From Actinopolyspora biskrensis (lineage in GTDB: Bacteria > Actinomycetota > Actinomycetes > Mycobacteriales > Pseudonocardiaceae): DNA of 64,000 nt. Positions within the stretch are counted from its first letter, which is position 1. Every line of letters starts with the position of its first letter. Shown here piece after piece: positions 55,559 through 63,364 of the stretch. Location of the stretch: assembly GCF_013408175.1 (NCBI RefSeq), contig NZ_JACBYW010000003.1:248001-312000 (forward strand), in the 5' to 3' direction. The position numbers were made by a program, and so were the translations under genes. The notes under the pieces were generated by a model. It worked only from the letters and a program-made list of their open reading frames with translations. It had not been told where the DNA came from and searched no databases.

Positions 55559-56149
55559 TCAGTAGACCAAGGGCCGCAGCACGCGACGCGACACCTCGGC
55601 GGCCGTGTCGCACTGCTCGGGGCCCGCCTCGGGAACGGCCACCGTGACCTGCAGAGTCGTACCGGCGACATCGGAGTACACGGTGCAGTCGTTGGCGTGC
55701 GACGTGCGCGAAGCGGTAACCGGCAGCGAGGTGACCTCCTCGGAACCGATCTCGTGGTAACCGTCCGGCTGCGCGGCCACCAGAACGGAGCGCTCGCCTT
55801 CCCGCCCGGGAAAGCGGCACCCCCGCACCGGCGGGTCGAAACTCACCTCTTCCGAGCTTCCGGACTCCACCGGAAAGGCGAAACGCCCCAGCTCGGCCGG
55901 CCCCACCAGTTCGCACAGCCGTTCGGCGGAAAGCTCCCCCAGCCGCTCCCGCTCCTTCTCGGGAACCTCCCGCGTGGTCGAAACACCGGAGGAGCTGGGG
56001 GAGGCCTCGGAGGAGCTCCCGGCTCCGTCCGCGGGGGAACCACCACCGGAGCACCCGGCGAGAGTGACCAACAGCACCCCGGCACACAGGGACACGCGCT
56101 TCGGATCCGCCGAGCCGCGTCGGAAACCGGCACCTGATTCACGAGACAT
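55559..56149 (-). CDS. DUF3558-type lipoprotein
   Basis: 196 residues. Signal peptide with lipobox LAGCSG (Cys33), a Ser/Ala-rich linker, then a DUF3558 domain with LCELVGPAELGRFAF, VRGCRFPG and SHANDCTVY (paired Cys). DUF3558 lipoproteins are frequent near ESX genes in Pseudonocardiales. Secreted and anchored to the outer face of the membrane. It is the upstream gene of the WXG-type series. Confidence 0.78.
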   Translation of the reverse strand: MSRESGAGFRRGSADPKRVSLCAGVLLVTLAGCSGGGSPADGAGSSSEASPSSSGVSTTREVPEKERERLGELSAERLCELVGPAELGRFAFPVESGSSEEVSFDPPVRGCRFPGREGERSVLVAAQPDGYHEIGSEEVTSLPVTASRTSHANDCTVYSDVAGTTLQVTVAVPEAGPEQCDTAAEVSRRVLRPLVY

Positions 56150-56269
56150 GGGATTCAGGATGCCTGATGGGGGTTTCCCGGCGTGGTTGTCGTGGGCGCT
56201 CGCTCGGCGGAACCTCGCGCAGGCCCTCGCTCCCGGTGCCCGGACATCGGGCAGCCGCCCCCGAGGCGC

Positions 56270-56650
56270 TCACTCCCCCCGGCGGTCCGGTTCCGGCTCC
56301 TCCGGATCGCGCTCCACCGGGGAGGGGTCGGCCGTTCCGCGGAGTTGAGCACGCAGTCGTTCCTTGTGCTGCCGGCGCACACGGCTCCGCTCGGCCACCC
56401 CCGCGGCCACTCTGCGCCGCAGCCCCGGGAAAATCACCAGGGAGAGCGGCATCGCCACCACCACGGCCACCGCCAGGGCCACGAGCAGCGGAACGCGGAA
56501 AAGCACGAGCGCCCCCGCCAGCACGGCGAGCAGGCCGAAACGGGCCACGGTGTAAAGAGCGATGTCGAACGCCAGCCGGCTCGACCCCCGCTCCTCCCGA
56601 GAGTTCTGGTCACCCGACTCGGAATCGGGCGGTCCCTGCTGTTGCTGCAC
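56270..56650 (-). CDS. DUF4229 membrane protein
   Basis: 126 residues from GTG 56650. Polar N-terminus, TM helices at about 30-48 and 52-72 (LLVALAVAVVVAMPLSLVIF), then a basic and acidic cytoplasmic tail. This is the DUF4229 pattern, usually encoded next to menaquinone and cytochrome c maturation genes in actinobacteria. Function unknown. Confidence 0.72.
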   Translation of the reverse strand: MQQQQGPPDSESGDQNSREERGSSRLAFDIALYTVARFGLLAVLAGALVLFRVPLLVALAVAVVVAMPLSLVIFPGLRRRVAAGVAERSRVRRQHKERLRAQLRGTADPSPVERDPEEPEPDRRGE

Positions 56651-56987
56651 CTCAGCCAGGGTAGAGGACGGCCGCGGACGCGGAACCGCCCGTTCGGCGA
56701 AACGCCCTCCACCGGGACTCCCGCCCGCCGCGGCCCCCGGAGGAACGCTGGCGGGCAGGCGCCCCGAAGAGAAGTGACTCGAAACACGTTCGGCTCAACC
56801 GGACGCGAACCGGGGCAGCAGCCGCCGCGAAAACCGGTACTTTCCGAAAAGTCGCAGGTCGCCCGAACCGCACTTTTCGTCCCTTACTTTCCCTTTACCT
56901 GAACCCAACTGTTCGAGTACCCGACGCGGGGAGTGCCAGGATGCGACCGGAATGCCCGGATACCAACTCCGACCGTGGAGGTCACCA
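56651..56987. promoter_or_regulatory. bldC upstream region with inverted repeat
   Basis: 337 bases, with a locally A/T-rich patch from 56820 to 56920. An inverted repeat CGAAAAGT (56846-56853) with ACTTTTCG (56873-56880), 19-base spacer, could be an operator or RNA hairpin. No further gene is supported. Confidence 0.4.
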
Positions 56988-57218
56988 GTGACAGCGTCGA
57001 CCCAGCAGCTTCCGCAGAACAGCCAGGATCAACTGCTCACCCCAGGAGAGGTCGCCGCTATGTTCCGCGTCGACCCGAAGACCGTGACCAGGTGGGCCAC
57101 CGCAGGCCGGATCGGGTCGATTCGCACGCCGGGCGGGCACCGGAGGTTCCGCGAATCCGAGGTCCGCACCATGCTCGCCGAGCTGACCAGCGATGTGGAC
57201 ACGGTAAACGGCGTTTGA
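56988..57218 (+). CDS. bldC: BldC-type MerR-like developmental regulator
   Basis: 76 residues from GTG 56988, just after GTGGAGG. Single helix-turn-helix with LLTPGEVAAMFRVDPKTVTRWA and SIRTPGGHRRFRESEVRTML, nearly identical to Streptomyces BldC, a small MerR-family protein lacking the effector domain that binds DNA head-to-tail and controls the onset of sporulation. The neighbouring genes are not a sporulation cluster, so the gene is a single developmental regulator. Confidence 0.93.
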   Translation: MTASTQQLPQNSQDQLLTPGEVAAMFRVDPKTVTRWATAGRIGSIRTPGGHRRFRESEVRTMLAELTSDVDTVNGV

Positions 57219-57588
57219 CGGAGGGTTCCCGCTTCGGCTGCCGCGGGTTCTCGGGAACGGGGCGCCCCGGCATCGGCAGCGATGACGACCTCGCAGGGCA
57301 CCTCGAACGGTGGACCGCGCAAGCGGAGTCGGCCGCCGTGCGGCGGTCGTGCTCGATTTCCGGTTCCCTGGACGGGTACCGTGAAACCGACACGAAACGG
57401 ACCAAGAGATCTTTTCGGACGACTCGGAGCCCCGGGACACCACTCGGAACTCCGCGCGCTCGCCCGGAAGTGGTCCGCGAGGACCCGCCACTGGACTCGT
57501 TCGGTGTGCGACCGTACACAGTAGGTGCCTGCCCGTTCCGAGCGTGTTCCGCTAGTCTGGGAGCGGGGAGAAAACGGAGGTGGCCACG
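57219..57588. other. gene-free spacer between bldC and the small membrane protein
   Basis: 370 bases. Frames on both strands conflict. A possible -10 box TAGTCT at 57553-57558 precedes the next gene, but I cannot find a convincing -35. Nothing else is seen. Confidence 0.4.
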
Positions 57589-57780
57589 ATGCTCTACGCC
57601 CTGGCTGCGATCGGCGCGGTGACACTGATCGTGCTCTTGTGGAAGGGCTTCGGCCCGGTGCGCGAGGCACTCGAGCGGCGGGAGGACGAACAGCCCGGAC
57701 GCCCGGCTCCCGACGACGACCCGGAATTCCTCCGCAGGATCGCGGAGCAGCAGAACAAACCCGGTGAGGACAACCGCTGA
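57589..57780 (+). CDS. tiny single-pass membrane protein
   Basis: 63 residues from ATG 57589, nine bases after GGAGG; the in-frame GTG at 57580 overlaps that ribosome site and is rejected. One TM helix (LYALAAIGAVTLIVLLWKG, about 2-20) is followed by an acidic tail with DDDPEFLRRIAEQQ. Similar mini-proteins occur in many actinomycetes without known function. A 24-bp hairpin begins three bases after its stop. Confidence 0.7.
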   Translation: MLYALAAIGAVTLIVLLWKGFGPVREALERREDEQPGRPAPDDDPEFLRRIAEQQNKPGEDNR

Positions 57781-57783
57781 ACA

Positions 57784-57835
57784 GTTGATCGGGTGGTGAT
57801 GAGCGGCGTCGGCCGCTCATCACCACCCGATCAAC
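57784..57835. repeat. perfect 24-bp inverted repeat with GTCG loop
   Basis: Left arm 57784-57807 and right arm 57812-57835 are exactly complementary with a 4-base loop GTCG. It lies between the small plus-strand gene and the convergent MinD-like gene. It is probably a bidirectional terminator without T-run, but the length and perfection are exceptional. Confidence 0.9.
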
Positions 57836-58048
57836 CGGCACCGCCGGTTTGGCTCGGTCTTCTCTTCGGCGCGCGGCGCCGAAACCATCACCGTGCCCAC
57901 CGACACCGCCGGGGGTTCTCAGTCACGGGTCTCGCGAGGACAGCCTCGACGTTGTGCAGCCGCTACCCGATGTCGAGGATCCCGCAGCGAGACCCCGACC
58001 GAGGTCCCCCCACGGAACCACCCGAGCAAACCGAGCCGCTCAGAGTTC

Positions 58049-59551
58049 TCACTGCCTGCCGGCAGCGTGCGGGAAGTCGTCGGCGACGGTCGCGGCGAGC
58101 TCGAGCAGTGCCAACCTTGTCGGGGCGGCGAGCTGGTCCAGGTCCACCTCGGCCCCCTCCTCGAGGTGGGCGTCGAAAGGAATCCGGGAAACCGAGCGGC
58201 ACCTGGCACCGAAGTGCGCCGCCAGCTTGTCCACGTCGACCTTGCCCGACCCCGGACGCACCGAGTTGATCACAGCGACGGAACGCGCGACCAGTTCGCC
58301 GTAGCCGTGCGCGTCCAGCCAGTCCAGTGTGGCCGAAGCGCTGCGCGCGCCGTCGACCGAGCCCGGTGAGACGATCACCAGCGAGTCGGCCACGTCGAGC
58401 ACGCCCTTCATGGCCGAGTGCATCAGACCGGTGCCGCAGTCGGTGAGCACCATGTTGTAGAAGTGCTCCAGCAGCGACACCGTGGTGTGGTAATCGGACT
58501 CGCTGAAGGCCTCCGAAACAGCCGGGTCCTGCTCGCTCGCCAGCACCTCGAGCCGGCTCGGCCCCTGCGAGGTGTACGAACGGACGTCGCTGTACTTGCG
58601 GATGCGCTGGGCGTCCCGCAGCAGGTGCCGCACCGTCGCCGTGGTCTCCATCGGAATCTTCTGGCCCAGCGTCCCCCGATCCGGGTTCGCGTCCACCGCG
58701 ATCACGCGGTCACCACGCAGCGAGGAGAACGTGGATCCGAGGGTCGCCGTAGTAGTGGTCTTGCCCACCCCGCCCTTCAGGCTGAGCATCGCGATCTTGT
58801 AGCAGCCTTGCAGCGGCTGGTTGATACGACCGATCAGCTCACGCCTGCGGACGTCGGCCGGACTCTCCCCCGGGTTGATCGTTTTCCCGCTGGCCAGGTA
58901 GACGGCACGCCGCCAACCGGACTGCGGGGGACGTTTGGCCTGGCGCACCAGCTGCGCCGAGGAGAGGTCCTGTCCCAGGGCGGGATCCTGCTGGCCGGGA
59001 ACCGGCTGCTGCGCGGGAAAGGACTGCCCCTGCTGCGGCTGCGGGTGCCCCTGCGGATATCCCCGCGGGGGATGGGGCTGCTGCCCGGGAGGAGCCGGGT
59101 AGGGACCCGAGTGCCCGCCCCACACCTGGTGGGCGCCGGAGGAGCCCCCCGGAGCCTGGTGCGGTCCGGACTGCATCCGGTACTGCTCCGCGCCGGGAAC
59201 CTGCTGGGGCCCCGAAGCCGCGGGATTCACGTAGGGAGGCACCACGGGGTTGGGCCCCGAGTACGGCTGTCCCGGGACCTGCCGCGGAGGAGGCGCTCCG
59301 CCGGGAACGCCCGGCTGCTGATGCGCCCCCGGGTCACCGGGCGGATTCGGGCCGGACCGCTCCGGGTTCACCCCGGCCGCGGGGTCGCCGCCCGGGGTGG
59401 CGCTCACCTCGGTTCCCGCACCGTAGTCGGGCACCGAGTGCTCCGGCCGAGCACCGCTTTCGGCCGCCTCCGCGTTCGAGTTCGGCGTCGCGTCGGAGGA
59501 GCCCTGTTCCGAATCCCACCGGGCTCCCGGCTCGTCCTGTCTTCCGGTCAC
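58049..59551 (-). CDS. MinD/ParA-like ATPase with Pro/Gln-rich N-terminus (EspI-like)
   Basis: 500 residues from GTG 59551, after GGAGGATTC. The first 195 residues are low-complexity Pro/Gly/Gln (PHPPRGYPQGHPQPQQGQ). The ATPase domain has a deviant Walker A MLSLKGGVGKTTT near 255-267, VIAVDANPDRGTLGQ, VLTDCGTGL and VIVSPGSVDGARS. This Pro-rich plus MinD layout matches EspI-type proteins of ESX systems and related actinobacterial ATPases. No ESX core genes are in the window. It is convergent with the small membrane protein. Confidence 0.82.
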   Translation of the reverse strand: MTGRQDEPGARWDSEQGSSDATPNSNAEAAESGARPEHSVPDYGAGTEVSATPGGDPAAGVNPERSGPNPPGDPGAHQQPGVPGGAPPPRQVPGQPYSGPNPVVPPYVNPAASGPQQVPGAEQYRMQSGPHQAPGGSSGAHQVWGGHSGPYPAPPGQQPHPPRGYPQGHPQPQQGQSFPAQQPVPGQQDPALGQDLSSAQLVRQAKRPPQSGWRRAVYLASGKTINPGESPADVRRRELIGRINQPLQGCYKIAMLSLKGGVGKTTTTATLGSTFSSLRGDRVIAVDANPDRGTLGQKIPMETTATVRHLLRDAQRIRKYSDVRSYTSQGPSRLEVLASEQDPAVSEAFSESDYHTTVSLLEHFYNMVLTDCGTGLMHSAMKGVLDVADSLVIVSPGSVDGARSASATLDWLDAHGYGELVARSVAVINSVRPGSGKVDVDKLAAHFGARCRSVSRIPFDAHLEEGAEVDLDQLAAPTRLALLELAATVADDFPHAAGRQ

Positions 59552-59777
59552 CGTTCGAATCCTCCAAGAACGAATCGAGAGCCACCGGTCCGCGCGCACG
59601 GCAGTTGGCGGGTGAAGCCGAGTCCGCGCCGGATGGCGCTTCCCGGAAGCGGGCGGCCACCGCGGCGCGAAACCGGTCCGGGCATCGGACCGGGCACGGC
59701 AACCGCGATCTTACGGACGGTGTCGACCGGTGTGCGAGGACCCTGCCGACCCGGCTCCTCCACCCGCGCGAACGGCC

Positions 59778-60797
59778 TCACAGCCCCGCGTAGGAGTGCA
59801 GCCCGGAAATGACGATGTTGATGAAGAACAGGTTGAAGACCATCACGGCCAGACCGAAGATGTTGATCCAGGCCGCGCGGGTGCCGCGCCACCCCGAGGT
59901 CGCGCGGGCGTGCAGGTAGGCCGCGTAGACGATCCACGCGATGAAGGAGCAGGTTTCCTTGGGGTCCCAGCCCCAGAAACGTCCCCATGCGGCTTCGGCC
60001 CAGATCGCACCCGCGATGATCGCGAACGTCCACACCGGCATGATCAGCACGGTGGCCCGGTAGGCCACCCGGTCCAGCATCCGGCTCATCGGCAGCCTGC
60101 TGCCGATCCGTTCCGACTTCAGCGGGTTGTTCTCGTACCGCAGGCGGACGAGGAACATCATGCTGGTGACGCCGGCCACCATGAACACGCCGGTGGAGAC
60201 GATCGCGGCGGAAACGTGGATCCAGATCCAGTAGGACTGCAGCGCGGGCTGCAGCTGGGAGGCCTTGGCGTACAGCGCGGTCCCGGACAGGAACAGCAGC
60301 AGCGTGGTCGGCAGCAGCACGAACCCGCCGAGACCGCGCAGGCGAGGAGCGGTGGTGGTCTTGCGCTGCGGGCGGGACTGCCGGTAGAGCACCACCAACC
60401 ACGCCACGACGGCGACCAGGCAGATGGCCGAGCCGAACTCGTACATGTTGCCCCAGGGCACGCGGCCCACGGCGAATCCGCGTGTCACCAGGGAAAAGGC
60501 GTGCACGAGAGTCGCGAGTGCCGTGACGGCCACCGCCATCCCGCCGAAGCGTTCGGACCACGGTTTGCGCGGCTCGGGTTCCAACCGTCCCACGACGGGA
60601 CGCTGCGGTCCCCCGGAAGCGGAGCTCCCCCCGGCCGCGGACACGGCGGCGGGCTCGGCCGAGTTCTCCTCCGCCGAGTCCCGCGCTCGCGCGGAGGCGA
60701 ATTCGGCGAAGTACAGCAGCATGGCGAGAACGTAGACGGCGACCGAGGTCGCGAACGCCATGTCGCTCAACGTAGACAACGTCCCGTTGACCTGCAT
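59778..60797 (-). CDS. ccsB: cytochrome c maturation protein CcsB/CcsA (haem handling)
   Basis: 339 residues from ATG 60797, overlapping the resB stop by one base (TGATG), with GGAAGGAG upstream. Eight TM helices; haem-binding WGWDPKETCSFIAW near 273-286 and conserved His in the periplasmic loops. With ResB it moves haem across the membrane and attaches it to apocytochrome c in System II. Confidence 0.94.
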   Translation of the reverse strand: MQVNGTLSTLSDMAFATSVAVYVLAMLLYFAEFASARARDSAEENSAEPAAVSAAGGSSASGGPQRPVVGRLEPEPRKPWSERFGGMAVAVTALATLVHAFSLVTRGFAVGRVPWGNMYEFGSAICLVAVVAWLVVLYRQSRPQRKTTTAPRLRGLGGFVLLPTTLLLFLSGTALYAKASQLQPALQSYWIWIHVSAAIVSTGVFMVAGVTSMMFLVRLRYENNPLKSERIGSRLPMSRMLDRVAYRATVLIMPVWTFAIIAGAIWAEAAWGRFWGWDPKETCSFIAWIVYAAYLHARATSGWRGTRAAWINIFGLAVMVFNLFFINIVISGLHSYAGL

Positions 60798-62440
60798 CAA
60801 CTACTCCTTCCGCGGGAGTTGTCCCCCGCCACCGAGGAGGAGGTGGAACCACGCCCACCCACCAGCAGCTCTTCGGCGATCCTGGTGAACTCCTCGCCGT
60901 ATCCGGCCTGATCGGTGCGGGCGAGTCCGCCGATCTCGACGGAAGTGTCGCCGTCCGACTCCTCCGCGTCCGTGCCGGTGGGCCCTGTTCCCGCCCCGGC
61001 CGGAGTGATCCGCACCCAGATTCTGCGCCGCTTGATGCTCAACGAGGCACCGAGGCCGACGACGACCGTCAGCGCGAACACCAGGACGTACGGCTGGAAC
61101 GGGTTGTGCGAGACCTGCAGGTTCACCCACCGTTGAACACCGTCGAACCTGATGGAGGTCCCGTCGGCCAGGCGAACGGAATCGCCGACGGCCAGGTTCT
61201 GCCGCTCGACCCGCTCCAGCTCCCCGGAGTCGATCAGTTCCTGGTTAACGTTGAAGATCGACTGGCTTTCCCCGGTAGCGAAACCGAGTTTGCCCTTGAG
61301 CACGTCCACGGCGACCATGGGGTCGTTCAGCGCGGGAAAGCTCGAGCTGAGGACCTTGCCGTTCAGCTGCGCCGTCGGCGCGAACAGCCCCCTGATCGCC
61401 AGCTGGTTCTCGTGGCGCCGCTGCTCATCGGGCATGTCGGGCCGGTCGAACTTGGTGGCTCCCTGCGACAGCATGGTGCCGGTGTTCACGGGCTTCCACT
61501 GGGTCTTCTTGGTCCGCTGCTGTCCGTCCGGGAAGGTCACCGTGAACACCGGGGTGTAACCGTTGCCCGTGAGGTAAACCCGGTCCCCGGCCGTGCGCAG
61601 CGGATTGTTCACCTGGAGGTCGTGCGGTTTCCAGTTGCCGTTGTCCAGCGCCTCTCCCGACTGGTAGTCGATGTCGGCGTGGAAGTTGTCGGGCTGGCCG
61701 GACGGGAGGTATCCCACGTCGAAGTCCTTCACCCGCAGGCAGAACTCGCTCAGGCTGGTTCCGTCCACGGTGGGGCCCGCCCGGAAGGAGTCGTAGTTGT
61801 ACGTGCCCGAGTTGCAGAAACTCGACCCGTCGGCCTGCACCACCACCTGGCCCTCGTAGCGCGTGAGCTGACCGCCGGCGACAGTGATCAACAGTCCGAC
61901 GAGGGCGAAGTGGAAGACCAGGTTCCCCGCTTCCCGCAGGTAACCGCGTTCGGCGCTGATCGTGCGCGACCCGTCCGGTTCGGTCGCCTCCTCGGTCCGC
62001 CAGCGACGCAACCTGCGCCGGGCGACCGCGGTCATCTCCTCGGCGGAGAGGTCGACGGTTCCGCCCGCGTGATGCGGCATCCTCTCCAGGTTCCGCGGCG
62101 TGCGCACGGGACGCGCGCGCAGCTGGCGCAGGTAGTGCGAGCTGCGCGGCAGCAGGCACCCGATCAGCGACACGAACAGCAGCACGTAGATCGCCGCGAA
62201 CCAGACGGAACCGAAGACGTTGAACGCGCCGACGGCGTCCAGGACCTTCGCCAGGGTCGGGTAGTTGTCGGAGAACTCCCTGACGTTGTCCTCGTTCAAC
62301 GACCACTGCGGCAGCAGCGCTCCGGGAAGCGCCGCGAGCGCGAGCAGGAAAAGCAGGACCAGGGCGGTGCGCATGGAGGTCAACCCGCGCCAGGTGTTGC
62401 GCAGGAAGCTCAGGGTGCGCCGCAAGAACGAAGTGCTCAT
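60797..62440 (-). CDS. resB: cytochrome c biogenesis protein ResB (Ccs1)
   Basis: 547 residues from ATG 62440, sharing one base with the ccdA stop (TGATG). Four TM helices (MRTALVLLFLLALAALPGALLPQ first) and a large extracytoplasmic domain between helices 3 and 4. Matches ResB/Ccs1 with LGCLLPRSSHYLRQL. Partner of CcsB. The C-terminal 60 residues are acidic and Gly-rich. Confidence 0.94.
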   Translation of the reverse strand: MSTSFLRRTLSFLRNTWRGLTSMRTALVLLFLLALAALPGALLPQWSLNEDNVREFSDNYPTLAKVLDAVGAFNVFGSVWFAAIYVLLFVSLIGCLLPRSSHYLRQLRARPVRTPRNLERMPHHAGGTVDLSAEEMTAVARRRLRRWRTEEATEPDGSRTISAERGYLREAGNLVFHFALVGLLITVAGGQLTRYEGQVVVQADGSSFCNSGTYNYDSFRAGPTVDGTSLSEFCLRVKDFDVGYLPSGQPDNFHADIDYQSGEALDNGNWKPHDLQVNNPLRTAGDRVYLTGNGYTPVFTVTFPDGQQRTKKTQWKPVNTGTMLSQGATKFDRPDMPDEQRRHENQLAIRGLFAPTAQLNGKVLSSSFPALNDPMVAVDVLKGKLGFATGESQSIFNVNQELIDSGELERVERQNLAVGDSVRLADGTSIRFDGVQRWVNLQVSHNPFQPYVLVFALTVVVGLGASLSIKRRRIWVRITPAGAGTGPTGTDAEESDGDTSVEIGGLARTDQAGYGEEFTRIAEELLVGGRGSTSSSVAGDNSRGRSS

Positions 62441-63222
62441 CAAATCGGCAACTCGAATCCGTTGATCGGGACGCGCAGTTCGGCGATCATCTCTCCCCAG
62501 AGACCGGTGACCAGCAGCAAACCGACCAGCACCAGCAGGCCTCCACCGATGAGCTGAATGACCCGGCCGTGTCTGCGCAGCCACCCGGTGCTTCTCACCG
62601 CCCAACGCGCGCCGAGGGCGAGCACCACGAACGGGACGCCGAGGCCGAGGCAGTAGACGAGCACCAGGAACGCCCCCCGCACCACGTCACCGTTGACGGC
62701 TTCGGTGGTGTAGGCGAGTGATATCACCCCGCCGAGAGTGGGGCCGATGCAAGGTGTCCAGCCGAGACCGAACACCGCACCGAGCAACGGAGCTCCCCAG
62801 ACACCGCCACGTGGTACGCGGTGGATCCGCACGTCGCGCTGCAGGGCCGGGAACGCTCCGAGGAAAACCAGGCCCATGAGCACCGTGACGACCCCGCCGA
62901 CGCGGCGCAGCACCGGCTCGTTGGCCAGCAGCGCGTCCGAGAGCCCGAACACGAGCATGGTGGTCAGCAGGAACACGACCGTGAAGCCGAGGATGAACAG
63001 GGCCGCCGCGCCGGCCACACGCCAACGTCCGCGACGCGTCTCGGCGGCTTCCGAAACGTCGACGGCGGGAGCCTCGGCTCCGACCACACCGGCGAGATAG
63101 GCCAGATATCCGGGGACCAGCGGCACCACGCAGGGCGAGGCGAAACTGACCACACCGGCGAGCGCGGCGAACCCGACCGCCAGAAGCAGCGGTCCGGACT
63201 CTGCCAACGCATGCGGATCCAC
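62440..63222 (-). CDS. ccdA: thiol-disulfide transporter CcdA
   Basis: 260 residues from GTG 63222. Six TM helices with the two redox Cys: SFASPCVVPLVPG (Cys31) and GWTPCIGPTLGG (Cys about 158). It passes electrons from cytoplasmic thioredoxin to the extracytoplasmic TlpA/ResA protein encoded upstream. Confidence 0.95.
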   Translation of the reverse strand: MDPHALAESGPLLLAVGFAALAGVVSFASPCVVPLVPGYLAYLAGVVGAEAPAVDVSEAAETRRGRWRVAGAAALFILGFTVVFLLTTMLVFGLSDALLANEPVLRRVGGVVTVLMGLVFLGAFPALQRDVRIHRVPRGGVWGAPLLGAVFGLGWTPCIGPTLGGVISLAYTTEAVNGDVVRGAFLVLVYCLGLGVPFVVLALGARWAVRSTGWLRRHGRVIQLIGGGLLVLVGLLLVTGLWGEMIAELRVPINGFELPI

Positions 63223-63364
63223 ACCGCCGAGGGTAGGCAAGCCTTCCGCGGGACGGGACAGCGCCCCTGGTGAGCGGGAACACACTACGCGCGCGATCCG
63301 CCTCGCGGTGGGGAAAGCCCCGCCCGCGGGCGGCGGAACGACGACCCCCTACCGGCGAATCCTG

